In this document: piece after piece, positions 37,920 through 45,849 of the stretch
Position numbering within the stretch: the first letter of the stretch is position 1
Layout: every line of letters starts with the position of its first letter
Origin: Alcanivoracaceae bacterium
GTDB lineage: Bacteria; Pseudomonadota; Gammaproteobacteria; Pseudomonadales; Alcanivoracaceae
Reading direction: 5' to 3'
Length of the DNA: 51,361 nucleotides
NCBI GenBank assembly: GCA_002706085.1
Contig: PAJO01000011.1
Coordinates: forward strand, 62,054-113,414
The notes under the pieces: generated by a model
Databases searched by the model: none
Told to the model about the DNA's origin: nothing
Seen by the model: only the letters and a program-made list of their open reading frames with translations
Position numbers and translations under genes: made by a program

Positions 37920-39872
37920 GTGGCGATCACGAGCGACGATATCAAATTGATGCAGCCAGAACGGCTGACAGACAACGAAGATGGCGGCGGGCAGATGACC
38001 GGCCTTGAGGTGATTGATGGCGACATCAATAACCTGTTCGAGGATATTTCCCGGGTTAACCGCACCTACGGCAATGTAAGCTTGCGAAAGGCGTTTCTGA
38101 AGGTGGATACAGCAACCGCTGACCTTTACCTCGATGCCCACTCTATCTTGAGTGCGCAGCCACTGGACCCGAACGTCACCGGCCTGCTGTTCACCACTGA
38201 GGACTTTTACGACGAGCGGACCGAGGCGCGGCAGCGGGTTGAATCCTTTGTGATCCCCGGGCCGGTGACCGGGCTTTACCTGCGCGGCAACCAGCTGCAA
38301 GGGCAGCGGACGATCATCTGCTATGCCCCGTCGGTGAACAATGTCACCGCCCCAGAGATCGGCGAGACGCTCCTCCTGCAAGAGGGTGACGACCTTCAGA
38401 CCCAGCAGTTTATCAAGATCCTGAATGTGGAGACCACGACCGAGACCTTTACCTATCAGGTGAGCAACGGCGACATCCGCACGTTTAAGGCAGATCAGTA
38501 TATTCTGGAGTTGTCTGCGGAGCTCAAGCAGGACTATCCGGCCAGCGACCCGAGTCCGAAGCCCGAAGGGCCTTCGCTGATCTACAGCACTCAGCCAGCG
38601 ACATCTGCGAAGTATTTCGGGTCGACCAGCCTTTCTGCTGCGGCTTCAAGTGGTGCAACGAGCATCACGGTGGCTGACACCTTTGCTCCGATCATTCCGA
38701 CTGCCAGCAACGAGACACCTGTCATCGATCAGCGCCCGGGTGGTTATGTAAGCCAGGTCGTGCCATCTGGGCCGGTTGATGTATCTATCTCTGTCACGGT
38801 CGCTGCCGGATCCACGTCAACCCTGCCGACAGCGGCGGTGCCAGGCTCGCTGGCTCTGAGCATTGGCGGGGAGTCGTTTACTGATTCCGGTGGCGCGTTC
38901 TTCGAGCCGGGCGGCACCCAGGGCAATCTGGAAGGGACGACCATCAACTATGCCACCGGGTTGATCACATGGGCAGGCAGCGCCAGTGGCACGATCACCA
39001 TGACCTACCAACCCGGCACCCTGCGCCAGCAGATCCCGAACACCGGCCGGATCGATATCGACGACAGCAATCGAAACTTTAACTATGTGCTGACCCTCGA
39101 CCCGATCCCTGCGCCCATGTCGCTGCACTTGAGCTACCAGTACTTGGGCAAGTGGTACACCCTGCAGGACGACGGTACCGGCAACCTGGTGGGCAATGGC
39201 TCCGGCCAAATCAACTACGCCACCGGCTCAATCGTGGCCACCCTGCAGGCGCAGCCTGACGCCGGGAGCGTGATTTTTTACCGCTGGACCGACAGCAGCA
39301 TCTACATCCAAGAGACCGAGGGCTATGACGGCGTAACGCCGATAAGCCTGCAGCTTGCTAACGGGCAGGTCGTTGCGGGCTCTGTCTCTCTATCTTGGGA
39401 GGTTGGCAGCTCCCCAATGACTGCGACCGACGTGGGGGGCGACGGCGAGATCACAGGTGATGCCACTGGCCGGATTAACTACGCCACCGGTGAGATCGAT
39501 ATCACCACCGCGATCGCGCCAGATGATGACGTGACTGTCGACTACACCCACAAAGACACGGCGCCGGTCGTTGCCACGACCACGGTCCCGGCCAATACGA
39601 CGCAGCAGGATATCGTCCTGCAGACCACAGCCAACATTGAACCGGGCTCCGTGTCGTTCACGATCCAGAAGGCCGTTAAGCGGGTCGTCGTCAACGACGT
39701 GAACACGGTCCTGAGTACCAACTATATCGAGCAGTCCCACTGGCTCACCGACAACGGTAACGGCTCCCTGGTTAACCGCCGGGATCTTGAGGTCGTGGGG
39801 ACCGTCAACTACGCCACCGGGGAGATCGTGATCGCCGGTACGACCTTCCTCAAACAGGTCAACAACGTCTAA
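37920..39872 (+). CDS. Large tail protein with NYATG repeats
   Basis: The 650-residue protein starts at GTG 37920. Four copies of (I/V)NYATGxI near residues 342, 431, 519 and 629 mark Ig-like or carbohydrate-binding-like repeats of about 90-110 residues. A related INYQT segment is in the next protein. The N-terminal 200 residues differ and probably attach to the tail. G+C is higher than in the tape measure gene. No lambda L/K/I/J homology is visible. Probably a tail-tip or baseplate protein. Confidence 0.75.
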   Translation: MAITSDDIKLMQPERLTDNEDGGGQMTGLEVIDGDINNLFEDISRVNRTYGNVSLRKAFLKVDTATADLYLDAHSILSAQPLDPNVTGLLFTTEDFYDERTEARQRVESFVIPGPVTGLYLRGNQLQGQRTIICYAPSVNNVTAPEIGETLLLQEGDDLQTQQFIKILNVETTTETFTYQVSNGDIRTFKADQYILELSAELKQDYPASDPSPKPEGPSLIYSTQPATSAKYFGSTSLSAAASSGATSITVADTFAPIIPTASNETPVIDQRPGGYVSQVVPSGPVDVSISVTVAAGSTSTLPTAAVPGSLALSIGGESFTDSGGAFFEPGGTQGNLEGTTINYATGLITWAGSASGTITMTYQPGTLRQQIPNTGRIDIDDSNRNFNYVLTLDPIPAPMSLHLSYQYLGKWYTLQDDGTGNLVGNGSGQINYATGSIVATLQAQPDAGSVIFYRWTDSSIYIQETEGYDGVTPISLQLANGQVVAGSVSLSWEVGSSPMTATDVGGDGEITGDATGRINYATGEIDITTAIAPDDDVTVDYTHKDTAPVVATTTVPANTTQQDIVLQTTANIEPGSVSFTIQKAVKRVVVNDVNTVLSTNYIEQSHWLTDNGNGSLVNRRDLEVVGTVNYATGEIVIAGTTFLKQVNNV

Positions 39873-39885
39873 AGGGCTTTGAGCA

Positions 39886-41427
39886 ATGGCAACCGTTCGC
39901 ATGGTGACAAAGTCGTGGCTCACTGAGTCCACGGCATCGTATGAAAAGACCAACGAGATCGAGGAGATCCGCAGCCACGACGTCAACGTGAGCTACCAGC
40001 TGGCGGCCGGCAGCGAGCAGGCATCGCAGGAGACTTTCACCGGCACAGACGAGGAGTGGCGGTTCTATCTATCTGAGAGCGCCCCGATTGTGCCCGGTAG
40101 CGTGATCCTGCAGATCGGCAGCGAGTTGTGGTTCGACGATGGCGAGGGTCGCCTCCTGCGTAACTACAACACCACCACTGGCACGGGTACCGCGCTTGGG
40201 ACGATCAACTACCAGACGACGCAGGTCATTATCACGGCCTACGCAGGACGCCCCACCAGCGCCACCGTGACGCCGATCTCTGCGCTGATCGGGGATGATT
40301 GGAGTGTCATGCTGGGCGCCACGTTCCGCACTGCAGCCTCACCGCTTCGCCCTAACGGCTTCACTGTGCGCGCCGAGGACTACGAAACCGGTGACCAGTA
40401 CAACGGCGAAGCCGATAACCAGGGCGTGATAACGGGCGACGGTATCACCGGCGAGGTGACCCTGCAGGATGGCCTGGCCGAGATCCTGTTCCCGGCCCCG
40501 GTCACCGCCGAGAGCCTGTTCTATAACGCGGTGAGCTATAAGCAGATCCCGCTCGATCCGGACATTCTGGGTCTCGATCCTGTGCGCCTGCCGGCGGACG
40601 GCCGCGTTCCGATCCTGCGCGATGCCGATATCCTTGTCCTGACCCACACCCAGACCGATCTGATCGCCACCCCGGTGGCAGATCTGGTGGTCGATGCCGG
40701 CCGCGACAAGCTGCACGACGCATGGATCGAGGACGACGAGGGCACCCGGCTTGATCCGGCTATGTATGTGCTCGACAAAGAAGCCGGTACCGCCGCCCTG
40801 GAAAACCCGTTCACAGCGCAGGACGAGTCCGCGACCCCGCTGGTCGGGGATCTGCACTTCGTTCACCGGATCGATGATATGGCGCTCTGTACCGAGGCGC
40901 GCATTGACGGCACCCTGCAGCTGGCGCAGCCGCTTTATCACGGCTTCCCGGCGGATGACACATGGGTCGCCTCGGCCGTGTACTTGGGTGACCTGCGCGC
41001 GCGCGTGAAGGATTGGGCCAGCTATACCGTGGATCCGGACGACTACGACGGAACCGGCCAGACCACCAATTCCAATTACAACCTGATTGCCTACCCGGTC
41101 GCGATTGACAACCGGGGCAGTGTGCCCGAGCGCTGGAAGATCCGGTTCACCAGTACCACCGCTTTCGAGCTCTACGGCGAGCAGCGCGGGCTGGTGGCCA
41201 CGGGATCCACAGCGGCGGATTTCTCCCCCACCAACCCGCAGACCGGTACGCCTTATTTCACGATCGCGTCCGATGGTTGGGGTGCCGGCTGGAGTGTCGG
41301 CAATACCGTGCGCTTTGACACAGACGCCGCTGCGGCACCGCTTTGGCTGATCCGCACCGTCCTGCCCGGGCAGGCCACGGTCGACGACGATCAGCTTAAG
41401 ATTGAATTGCGAGGGGATCATAACTGA
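39886..41427 (+). CDS. Tail protein, unknown type (513 aa)
   Basis: The 513-residue beta-rich protein follows the 650-residue protein by 13 bases. It has a TINYQTTQVIITAYAG segment related to the NYATG repeats, a central part with LPADGRVPILRDADILVLTHT near residue 235, and a C-terminal jelly-roll-like segment. Similar segments occur in tail-tip proteins of Pseudomonas and Xanthomonas siphophages, from memory. It probably acts in the tail tip. Confidence 0.7.
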   Translation: MATVRMVTKSWLTESTASYEKTNEIEEIRSHDVNVSYQLAAGSEQASQETFTGTDEEWRFYLSESAPIVPGSVILQIGSELWFDDGEGRLLRNYNTTTGTGTALGTINYQTTQVIITAYAGRPTSATVTPISALIGDDWSVMLGATFRTAASPLRPNGFTVRAEDYETGDQYNGEADNQGVITGDGITGEVTLQDGLAEILFPAPVTAESLFYNAVSYKQIPLDPDILGLDPVRLPADGRVPILRDADILVLTHTQTDLIATPVADLVVDAGRDKLHDAWIEDDEGTRLDPAMYVLDKEAGTAALENPFTAQDESATPLVGDLHFVHRIDDMALCTEARIDGTLQLAQPLYHGFPADDTWVASAVYLGDLRARVKDWASYTVDPDDYDGTGQTTNSNYNLIAYPVAIDNRGSVPERWKIRFTSTTAFELYGEQRGLVATGSTAADFSPTNPQTGTPYFTIASDGWGAGWSVGNTVRFDTDAAAAPLWLIRTVLPGQATVDDDQLKIELRGDHN

Positions 41428-42656
41428 TGGCCAGCCCCATCGATCAGCTCGGCCCCGGTACCGGCACGGCCAACGATCCCTACATCATCAAGGATCTGGC
41501 AACCCTAGACGCCATGCGCAACGACAACAGTGCGCACTACATGATGGTGGCCGACGTGGATATCGGCGGCAGTCTTTGGGAGCCCTTCGATTTTTATGGG
41601 GTGCTGGATGGCAGGGGATACACGATTAGTAACCTGCAGGTCGATAAGTCGGCAGGCGGGCGGGCTGGTTTTTTAAGGATTATTTACGGCGAGGTTCACG
41701 ATCTAAATATCGAAACCGGAGCCCCCGTTCATGTAACGGGCCATGAAGACGACTATTGCGGCGTTTTGGCCGCCGACGTATTCGGGGGCGCCCGAGTCTA
41801 TCGCGTGTGTTGCCGAGGGGTCGTTTACTCAGGGGGAAATCGAGCAGGGGGCTTGGTGGGTCGAGCTTTTAACACGAACAATCCTGACGTGGTCGTGAGG
41901 GAGTGCGTAGCCCTTGTTGACGTAGGGGGTTCCTCTGTTGGAGGGGGGTTTGTTGGTGGGCTGATTGGCAACACCACAACAAGCAGCAGCTCAAAGCCAA
42001 CCCTGTTATGGCTCATGTACTCTCCTGCGATCAGCGATTCACTTGCCTTCGGTTCGAGCGCCACGGCTCCGCCAGAGGATCATGTGACGTTTGCCTCGAC
42101 GCCTGAGGGATTGGCGGACCCTGGGACATATCACGACGTCTACGACTTCGCCGGCGAGAGCTGGGAGATCGTCGACGACCTCCCACGCGTGAAGGTTCGC
42201 CCCGTCCCGATCATCGAGGTGGCGGTCGGTGGTGGTGGCGACACACCCGCCAGAGTGGCGGGCAACGTCACGATCAACCGCGCCGGTGCAGCACGTAGCT
42301 TGGTCGTTATCAGCGAGGACGGTACCGGCGCGCGGCGGGTTGCAGGTCAGGGCGAGAGCGAGACCGACGGGGCGTTCGACATTACGTTCGACGGCTGGGG
42401 CGGCGACGTGTTTGTCGTGGCGCTGGACGAGTACGGCCAGGCGTTCGAGGCATCGGCAGCCCTCAATCAGGGCGAGATCGTCCACCCGACCACCCCTAAC
42501 GGCTACGTTTACGAGGTGACTACCGCCGGCACAACGGGCGCGAGCGAGCCAACCTGGAGCACCGACAGCGCCGTTACCAGCGGCGGGGTGACGTTTAACC
42601 CGCTGCCCTACTATCGCCCCGTGGCGAGCGGCCCGTTGACTGCAGAGCCGGTATAG
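41427..42656 (+). CDS. Tail fibre-like protein with GLUG-type beta-helix
   Basis: Residues 15-190 of this 409-residue protein begin like GLUG/beta-helix proteins (GTANDPYIIKDLATLDAMRN, DVDIGG, GRGYTISNLQVD, then AGGLVGRA and GGFVGGLIG). Residues 240-320 are a carboxypeptidase-regulatory-like fold (AGNVTINRAG, AFDITFDGWGG). The end (GYVYEVTTAGTTGASEPTW) is a common phage fibre tail motif. Bases 41650-42060 are AT-richer than the rest. It is a receptor-binding candidate. Confidence 0.72.
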   Translation: MASPIDQLGPGTGTANDPYIIKDLATLDAMRNDNSAHYMMVADVDIGGSLWEPFDFYGVLDGRGYTISNLQVDKSAGGRAGFLRIIYGEVHDLNIETGAPVHVTGHEDDYCGVLAADVFGGARVYRVCCRGVVYSGGNRAGGLVGRAFNTNNPDVVVRECVALVDVGGSSVGGGFVGGLIGNTTTSSSSKPTLLWLMYSPAISDSLAFGSSATAPPEDHVTFASTPEGLADPGTYHDVYDFAGESWEIVDDLPRVKVRPVPIIEVAVGGGGDTPARVAGNVTINRAGAARSLVVISEDGTGARRVAGQGESETDGAFDITFDGWGGDVFVVALDEYGQAFEASAALNQGEIVHPTTPNGYVYEVTTAGTTGASEPTWSTDSAVTSGGVTFNPLPYYRPVASGPLTAEPV

Positions 42657-42666
42657 GGGTGCGCTA

Positions 42667-44556
42667 GTGTATGTCGTCGAGCAGTGGGACAGCGTCGATC
42701 TAAACCTGCAGTCGGGGCCGTTTACGGTCCCGAGCGACCCCCTGGCGCTGGAGCTGGATTTTGCCACAGGGACGGTCCCGCCCCTGCCGTGGATCCGGCC
42801 GACGCTCTATGTCGAATACAGCGCCCCCACAGATCGCGCAGGGCAGGCTTATGGGGGCACGGTCCTGCCAATCACCCCCGCCACCGTTGCGGACGGTCTG
42901 GCCGGCCTCCCCTGGGCTGCAGCGGCCCCTCGCGATCTGGAGATCCGGGCGCGCTTTGAGGCCACCGAGCACAAGGATGCAGGGCGCGCGATCGCGTGGG
43001 GCTGGGCGGACCCTATCCAGGACGACCGCACGGCCAGGTGGTCGCGGTCGACCGCGCGCGATCGAGAGCATGTATCCCCGTGGGGCGAGGCCATCGCAAA
43101 AGATCGGCGCGCCTATGTGAGCCCCTGGATCATGCAGACACCATATCGCGACGCTACCAAGGGGTTCGCCTGGTACACCGTCAACCTGACCGGGACGGTC
43201 TACGACGACTCAGCGGCTTATCAGGCGCTACTGCAGACCGATACAGCCACGACGATCACCCTCGCCACAGACTCCGGAGAGATCGACGTCTTGGATCCCC
43301 TGGCGCTGGATTTCCGGTTCGGCTTTCATAAGCCGTCGCGGCCGATCGTGCCGCACGACGTATCTAAACGGATCACCGCCAGGCAGGCCGCACCACGGGA
43401 TAATTCGCGGAGCCTCCCATGGGGGGCGGGGCAGAGTGTCTGGCATGACTATAACCTTCCATACCCTGTGGAGCCTAACCCTGTTGAGCCGCCGCCGGAT
43501 CCGCTTGATCCCCCAGAAATTAAAACGGTCTATTTGAGTATGAATACCCTGCAAATCACGGATGTTGATACTGATACCCCTTTGCATGTGCAGGGGGTAT
43601 CTATTGGGTTGGATATTGATTCACTGAGCTGGAAGTTTTCTGGGACGCTTTTTGGGCAGGGGTCTCTTGCTCTCGTTGCTCCCAGCGCTGGGGGGATGAA
43701 GGATATTAGTGTTGTAATCAATGGCCATTCATGGGTGTTTTCCATTGAGCGTTATACCAGTGACGAGCGTTTCCCAACCGAGAAATTCACTATCTCGGGG
43801 GTGAGTCGTACGCAGTACATGGCTGCGCCCTTTGCTCCTACACGAAGCTATACCAATGCCCTTGCCACAACTGCCGCGCAGGCGGCGAATGCTGAATTAA
43901 ACAATACCGGCTTCACACTCACTTGGCCCACTGGGGATGATGAGGATCTTCCGGACTGGCCGATCCCTGCTGGCGCGTTGAGCTTTCGTGATAAGAGCCC
44001 GGCTCAGGTGGTGGCCCAGATTGTGACCGCTGTGGGCGGGATCATGGTTCCGTCCATGGCATCAGATGGCTGGACCGTCCAGCCCCGTTACAAGGTGTTG
44101 CCATGGGATTGGGGTACGTCGACACCGGATGCAGGGATCTATATTGGGATGGTGCGTAGCCGCTCTGCCCAGTTTGAACCGGCGCCGGAATTCAATTCAT
44201 GTTTTGTCAGCGGGGTTAGCCAGGGCGAAGCGGTTGACGTGCAGCGTCAAGGTAGTGGTGGCACCAACCCCATGCCGGATATTTATGATGACCTGATTAC
44301 TGATTCTCAAGCTGCGATCAGTCGCGGCAAGGCAGAGTTGGCTGGCACAGGCAATAAAGTAGTGGAAACCCTGAGTGTGATGATTCCTGAAAACGGAGCT
44401 GCGCCAGGCGTTCTTGTGCCGGGAATGCTGGTGAAGGTCATGCATGACGACAGCCAGAAAGATTACATGGGGCTGGTTCTGTCTACTCAAATCTCAGCCC
44501 AGCGTGCCGGTGGGGCGGCTATCTTTCAATCCGTTACTTTGGAGCGCAGCGCATGA
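42667..44556 (+). CDS. Tail protein with DxxR-PW repeats and hub-like C-terminus
   Basis: The 629-residue protein starts at GTG 42667. Residues 85-270 have spaced D-x-x-R and P-W-G units (DREHVSPWGE, KDRRAYVSPW, RDNSRSLPWG). Residues 280-629 look like a phage tail hub/gpD region (LQITDVDTD, YTSDERFPTEKFTISGVSR, then VPSMASDGWTVQPRYKVLPW). The two halves differ in base composition, with the change near 43440, so the gene looks like a recombinant. It could replace J-type host specificity proteins. Confidence 0.75.
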   Translation: MYVVEQWDSVDLNLQSGPFTVPSDPLALELDFATGTVPPLPWIRPTLYVEYSAPTDRAGQAYGGTVLPITPATVADGLAGLPWAAAAPRDLEIRARFEATEHKDAGRAIAWGWADPIQDDRTARWSRSTARDREHVSPWGEAIAKDRRAYVSPWIMQTPYRDATKGFAWYTVNLTGTVYDDSAAYQALLQTDTATTITLATDSGEIDVLDPLALDFRFGFHKPSRPIVPHDVSKRITARQAAPRDNSRSLPWGAGQSVWHDYNLPYPVEPNPVEPPPDPLDPPEIKTVYLSMNTLQITDVDTDTPLHVQGVSIGLDIDSLSWKFSGTLFGQGSLALVAPSAGGMKDISVVINGHSWVFSIERYTSDERFPTEKFTISGVSRTQYMAAPFAPTRSYTNALATTAAQAANAELNNTGFTLTWPTGDDEDLPDWPIPAGALSFRDKSPAQVVAQIVTAVGGIMVPSMASDGWTVQPRYKVLPWDWGTSTPDAGIYIGMVRSRSAQFEPAPEFNSCFVSGVSQGEAVDVQRQGSGGTNPMPDIYDDLITDSQAAISRGKAELAGTGNKVVETLSVMIPENGAAPGVLVPGMLVKVMHDDSQKDYMGLVLSTQISAQRAGGAAIFQSVTLERSA

Positions 44557-44786
44557 GCACTCGCAACCCTTGGCTGAAATTCCGGCGCTTGCTGCAAGGT
44601 GAAGGGCGGTATGTGGTGACAGTCCAGAGTAACAATGGCGATGGCACTAGCACTGTGCAAACACGTGATGGCACTAACATCGTGGTGAAAGGGGAAAGTG
44701 TGGGCGCAACGAAAAAGGCAATGATAGAAGACGGGCGCCTGTCGTATGAGGTGCCCGTGCTCACGGTGTCCACCGTGGAGGTATAG
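44553..44786 (+). CDS. Small tail-associated protein
   Basis: The 77-residue protein starts at ATG 44553, overlapping the preceding stop by four bases. A beta-rich stretch, GRYVVTVQSNNGDGTSTVQT, recalls small tail-tip domains that bind the hub. It is the last late gene. Confidence 0.65.
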   Translation: MSTRNPWLKFRRLLQGEGRYVVTVQSNNGDGTSTVQTRDGTNIVVKGESVGATKKAMIEDGRLSYEVPVLTVSTVEV

Positions 44787-44818
44787 GTGGGCTCGCCGCA
44801 TATCGCAGACACTTTAGT

Positions 44819-44850
44819 CGCTGGCAGGTTCCCTCTCTGCCGGCAGCGAG
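44819..44850. terminator. Hairpin at the end of the late operon
   Basis: GCTGGCAG near 44820 can pair with CTGCCGGCAGC near 44837-44847, with one bulge. No T-run follows. It lies between the convergent late operon and the UmuD-like gene. Confidence 0.35.
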
Positions 44851-44908
44851 CATGCTTATCCTCAACTAATAAGAATCGTTGGTCTGTAGGTGATGGCGTA
44901 AATTGAGG

Positions 44909-45340
44909 TCAGCGTTTGTAGGTTGGGTGGAGTCGGAAAGTGACTACACCAAACACGCTCATTGTAATCCCGTCATCCAGCCAGATCGGCCCGTACTTCG
45001 GGTTTGATGGTTTAAGGCAGGGCCGGGGCTTGAGGATCAGCCGCTTCAGAGTGAACTCACCTTCAATCTCAGCCACGACAATGTCGTTATGCAAGGGCTT
45101 CAGTTTGCGATCGACCACCAACAGGTCACCGTCATGAAAGCCGTCTCCATCCATTGAGTCACCGGAGCACTTCAGGAAGTAGGTGGCGGCAGGGTGCTGG
45201 ATGCAGAGGTCGTTGAGGTTGAGGCGCCGCTCAACATAGTCCGCAGCAGGTGAGGGAAAACCGGCCTGCACGGCGTCGCTGAAGAGAGGTATGGCCTGGC
45301 CCGAAGAGACGGACGCGGGGCCGAGAATGGATACTGACAT
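44909..45340 (-). CDS. UmuD-like S24 self-cleaving protease
   Basis: The 143-residue LexA/UmuD-type protein has AVQAGFPSPAADY near residue 25 with the A-G cleavage pair, SGDSMDGDG near residue 60 with the nucleophile Ser, and EFTLKRL near residue 96 with the general-base Lys. No DNA-binding domain and no umuC follow. A LexA-box-like site lies 15-30 bases upstream. It may serve as a host DNA polymerase V subunit or act on prophage regulation after SOS. Confidence 0.85.
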   Translation of the reverse strand: MSVSILGPASVSSGQAIPLFSDAVQAGFPSPAADYVERRLNLNDLCIQHPAATYFLKCSGDSMDGDGFHDGDLLVVDRKLKPLHNDIVVAEIEGEFTLKRLILKPRPCLKPSNPKYGPIWLDDGITMSVFGVVTFRLHPTYKR

Positions 45341-45354
45341 GATGAACCCTGATG

Positions 45355-45370
45355 CTGTCTTTATGGTCAG
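45355..45370 (-). promoter_or_regulatory. LexA-box-like site upstream of the UmuD-like gene
   Basis: On the reverse strand the site reads CTGA-N8-ACAG, one base away from the LexA consensus CTGT-N8-ACAG. A TATACT at 45374-45369 overlaps it as a possible -10. SOS control is therefore likely. Confidence 0.65.
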
Positions 45371-45602
45371 TATATTCCAGCCCGGTGTGAACGCCCAGTG
45401 ATTCGGGGGATTGCTCTGTGTGTTGTTGTTTTCGCGTGGGCTGAATCTGCAGTTTTGTCCGCCTCAAACCCCCTGAATTTTTCCCTTCAAGCGCTTATCA
45501 GTGCCCCCTCATGACCCGTGCCAGGTGAAGCCTGGTCAAGGTATGCATGCACCGTATTTGCACCGCGCTTTTCAGTCTTCCACTTAACTTTTTGTTTTGG
45601 TT
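45371..45602. other. Right arm of the prophage, no gene
   Basis: Non-coding. It carries the promoter side of the UmuD-like gene and the right-arm repeat. No ORF with a ribosome site was seen. Confidence 0.5.
45547..45572. promoter_or_regulatory. Right-arm TTTGCACC repeat, probable integrase arm site
   Basis: ATGCACCGTATTTGCACCGC starts at 45547 and matches the left-arm sequence at 7481 with few changes and in the same orientation. It lies about 50 bases inside attR. Confidence 0.6.
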
Positions 45603-45686
45603 TTAAAAATTACCTTCATGGCGCCAGTCCATCATTGGGGCCACGCTGAGGCGGCGGTCCAGGGGCTGTGGGGCGGCGTCTGTCAT
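45603..45686 (-). pseudogene. dusA: Displaced native 5' end of dusA
   Basis: The reverse strand from ATG 45686 encodes MTDAAPQPLDRRLSVAP, then MMDW, then phage-derived codons to TAA at 45603-45605, 27 residues in all. The residues LDRRLSVAPMMDW match the active dusA at 7327-7367 but most upstream codons differ in sequence. It is the original start left behind by integration and marks the true host boundary. Confidence 0.9.
45624..45638. other. attR core
   Basis: CCAGTCCATCATTGG is the right copy of the 15-bp direct repeat. Host sequence continues to the right. Confidence 0.85.
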
Positions 45687-45788
45687 CAACGGCTATCGGT
45701 CGGCGAAACGGGGACGCATTGTCGCATGTTGGGGGCGTTTCGCGTAGACCTGCCGATGGCCTGCCTGTTGCGCAGGGGGCCGATCTGC

Positions 45789-45794
45789 TAGACT
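45789..45794 (+). promoter_or_regulatory. Possible -10 of the sulP promoter
   Basis: TAGACT at 45789-45794 with a TGTTGC/TTGCGC stretch 15-17 bases upstream may form the sulP promoter. The region 45687-45849 was the divergent spacer of dusA and sulP before integration. Confidence 0.4.
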
Positions 45795-45849
45795 CCGCGC
45801 CCTTTCCGGGCCCGATTTGGGCCGCTTTCCAGCTTAACAGGGTTTGTCG

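Larger units (their letters stand above)
7329..45638. mobile_element. Integrated siphovirus prophage in dusA
   Basis: The element is bounded by a 15-bp perfect direct repeat, CCAGTCCATCATTGG, at 7329-7343 and 45624-45638. An integrase adjoins the left end. A full gene set follows: repressor/cro, replication, antiterminator, lysis, terminase, head, tail. The right end carries the displaced native dusA start. The span is about 38.3 kb. No interrupted structural gene was seen, so the prophage may be inducible. Confidence 0.95.

Noticed and set aside
39390-41421. Long reverse ORFs in the tail region (198 and 360 codons)
   Set aside because: Shadows caused by high G+C in the tail genes; neither has a ribosome site or recognised domain.
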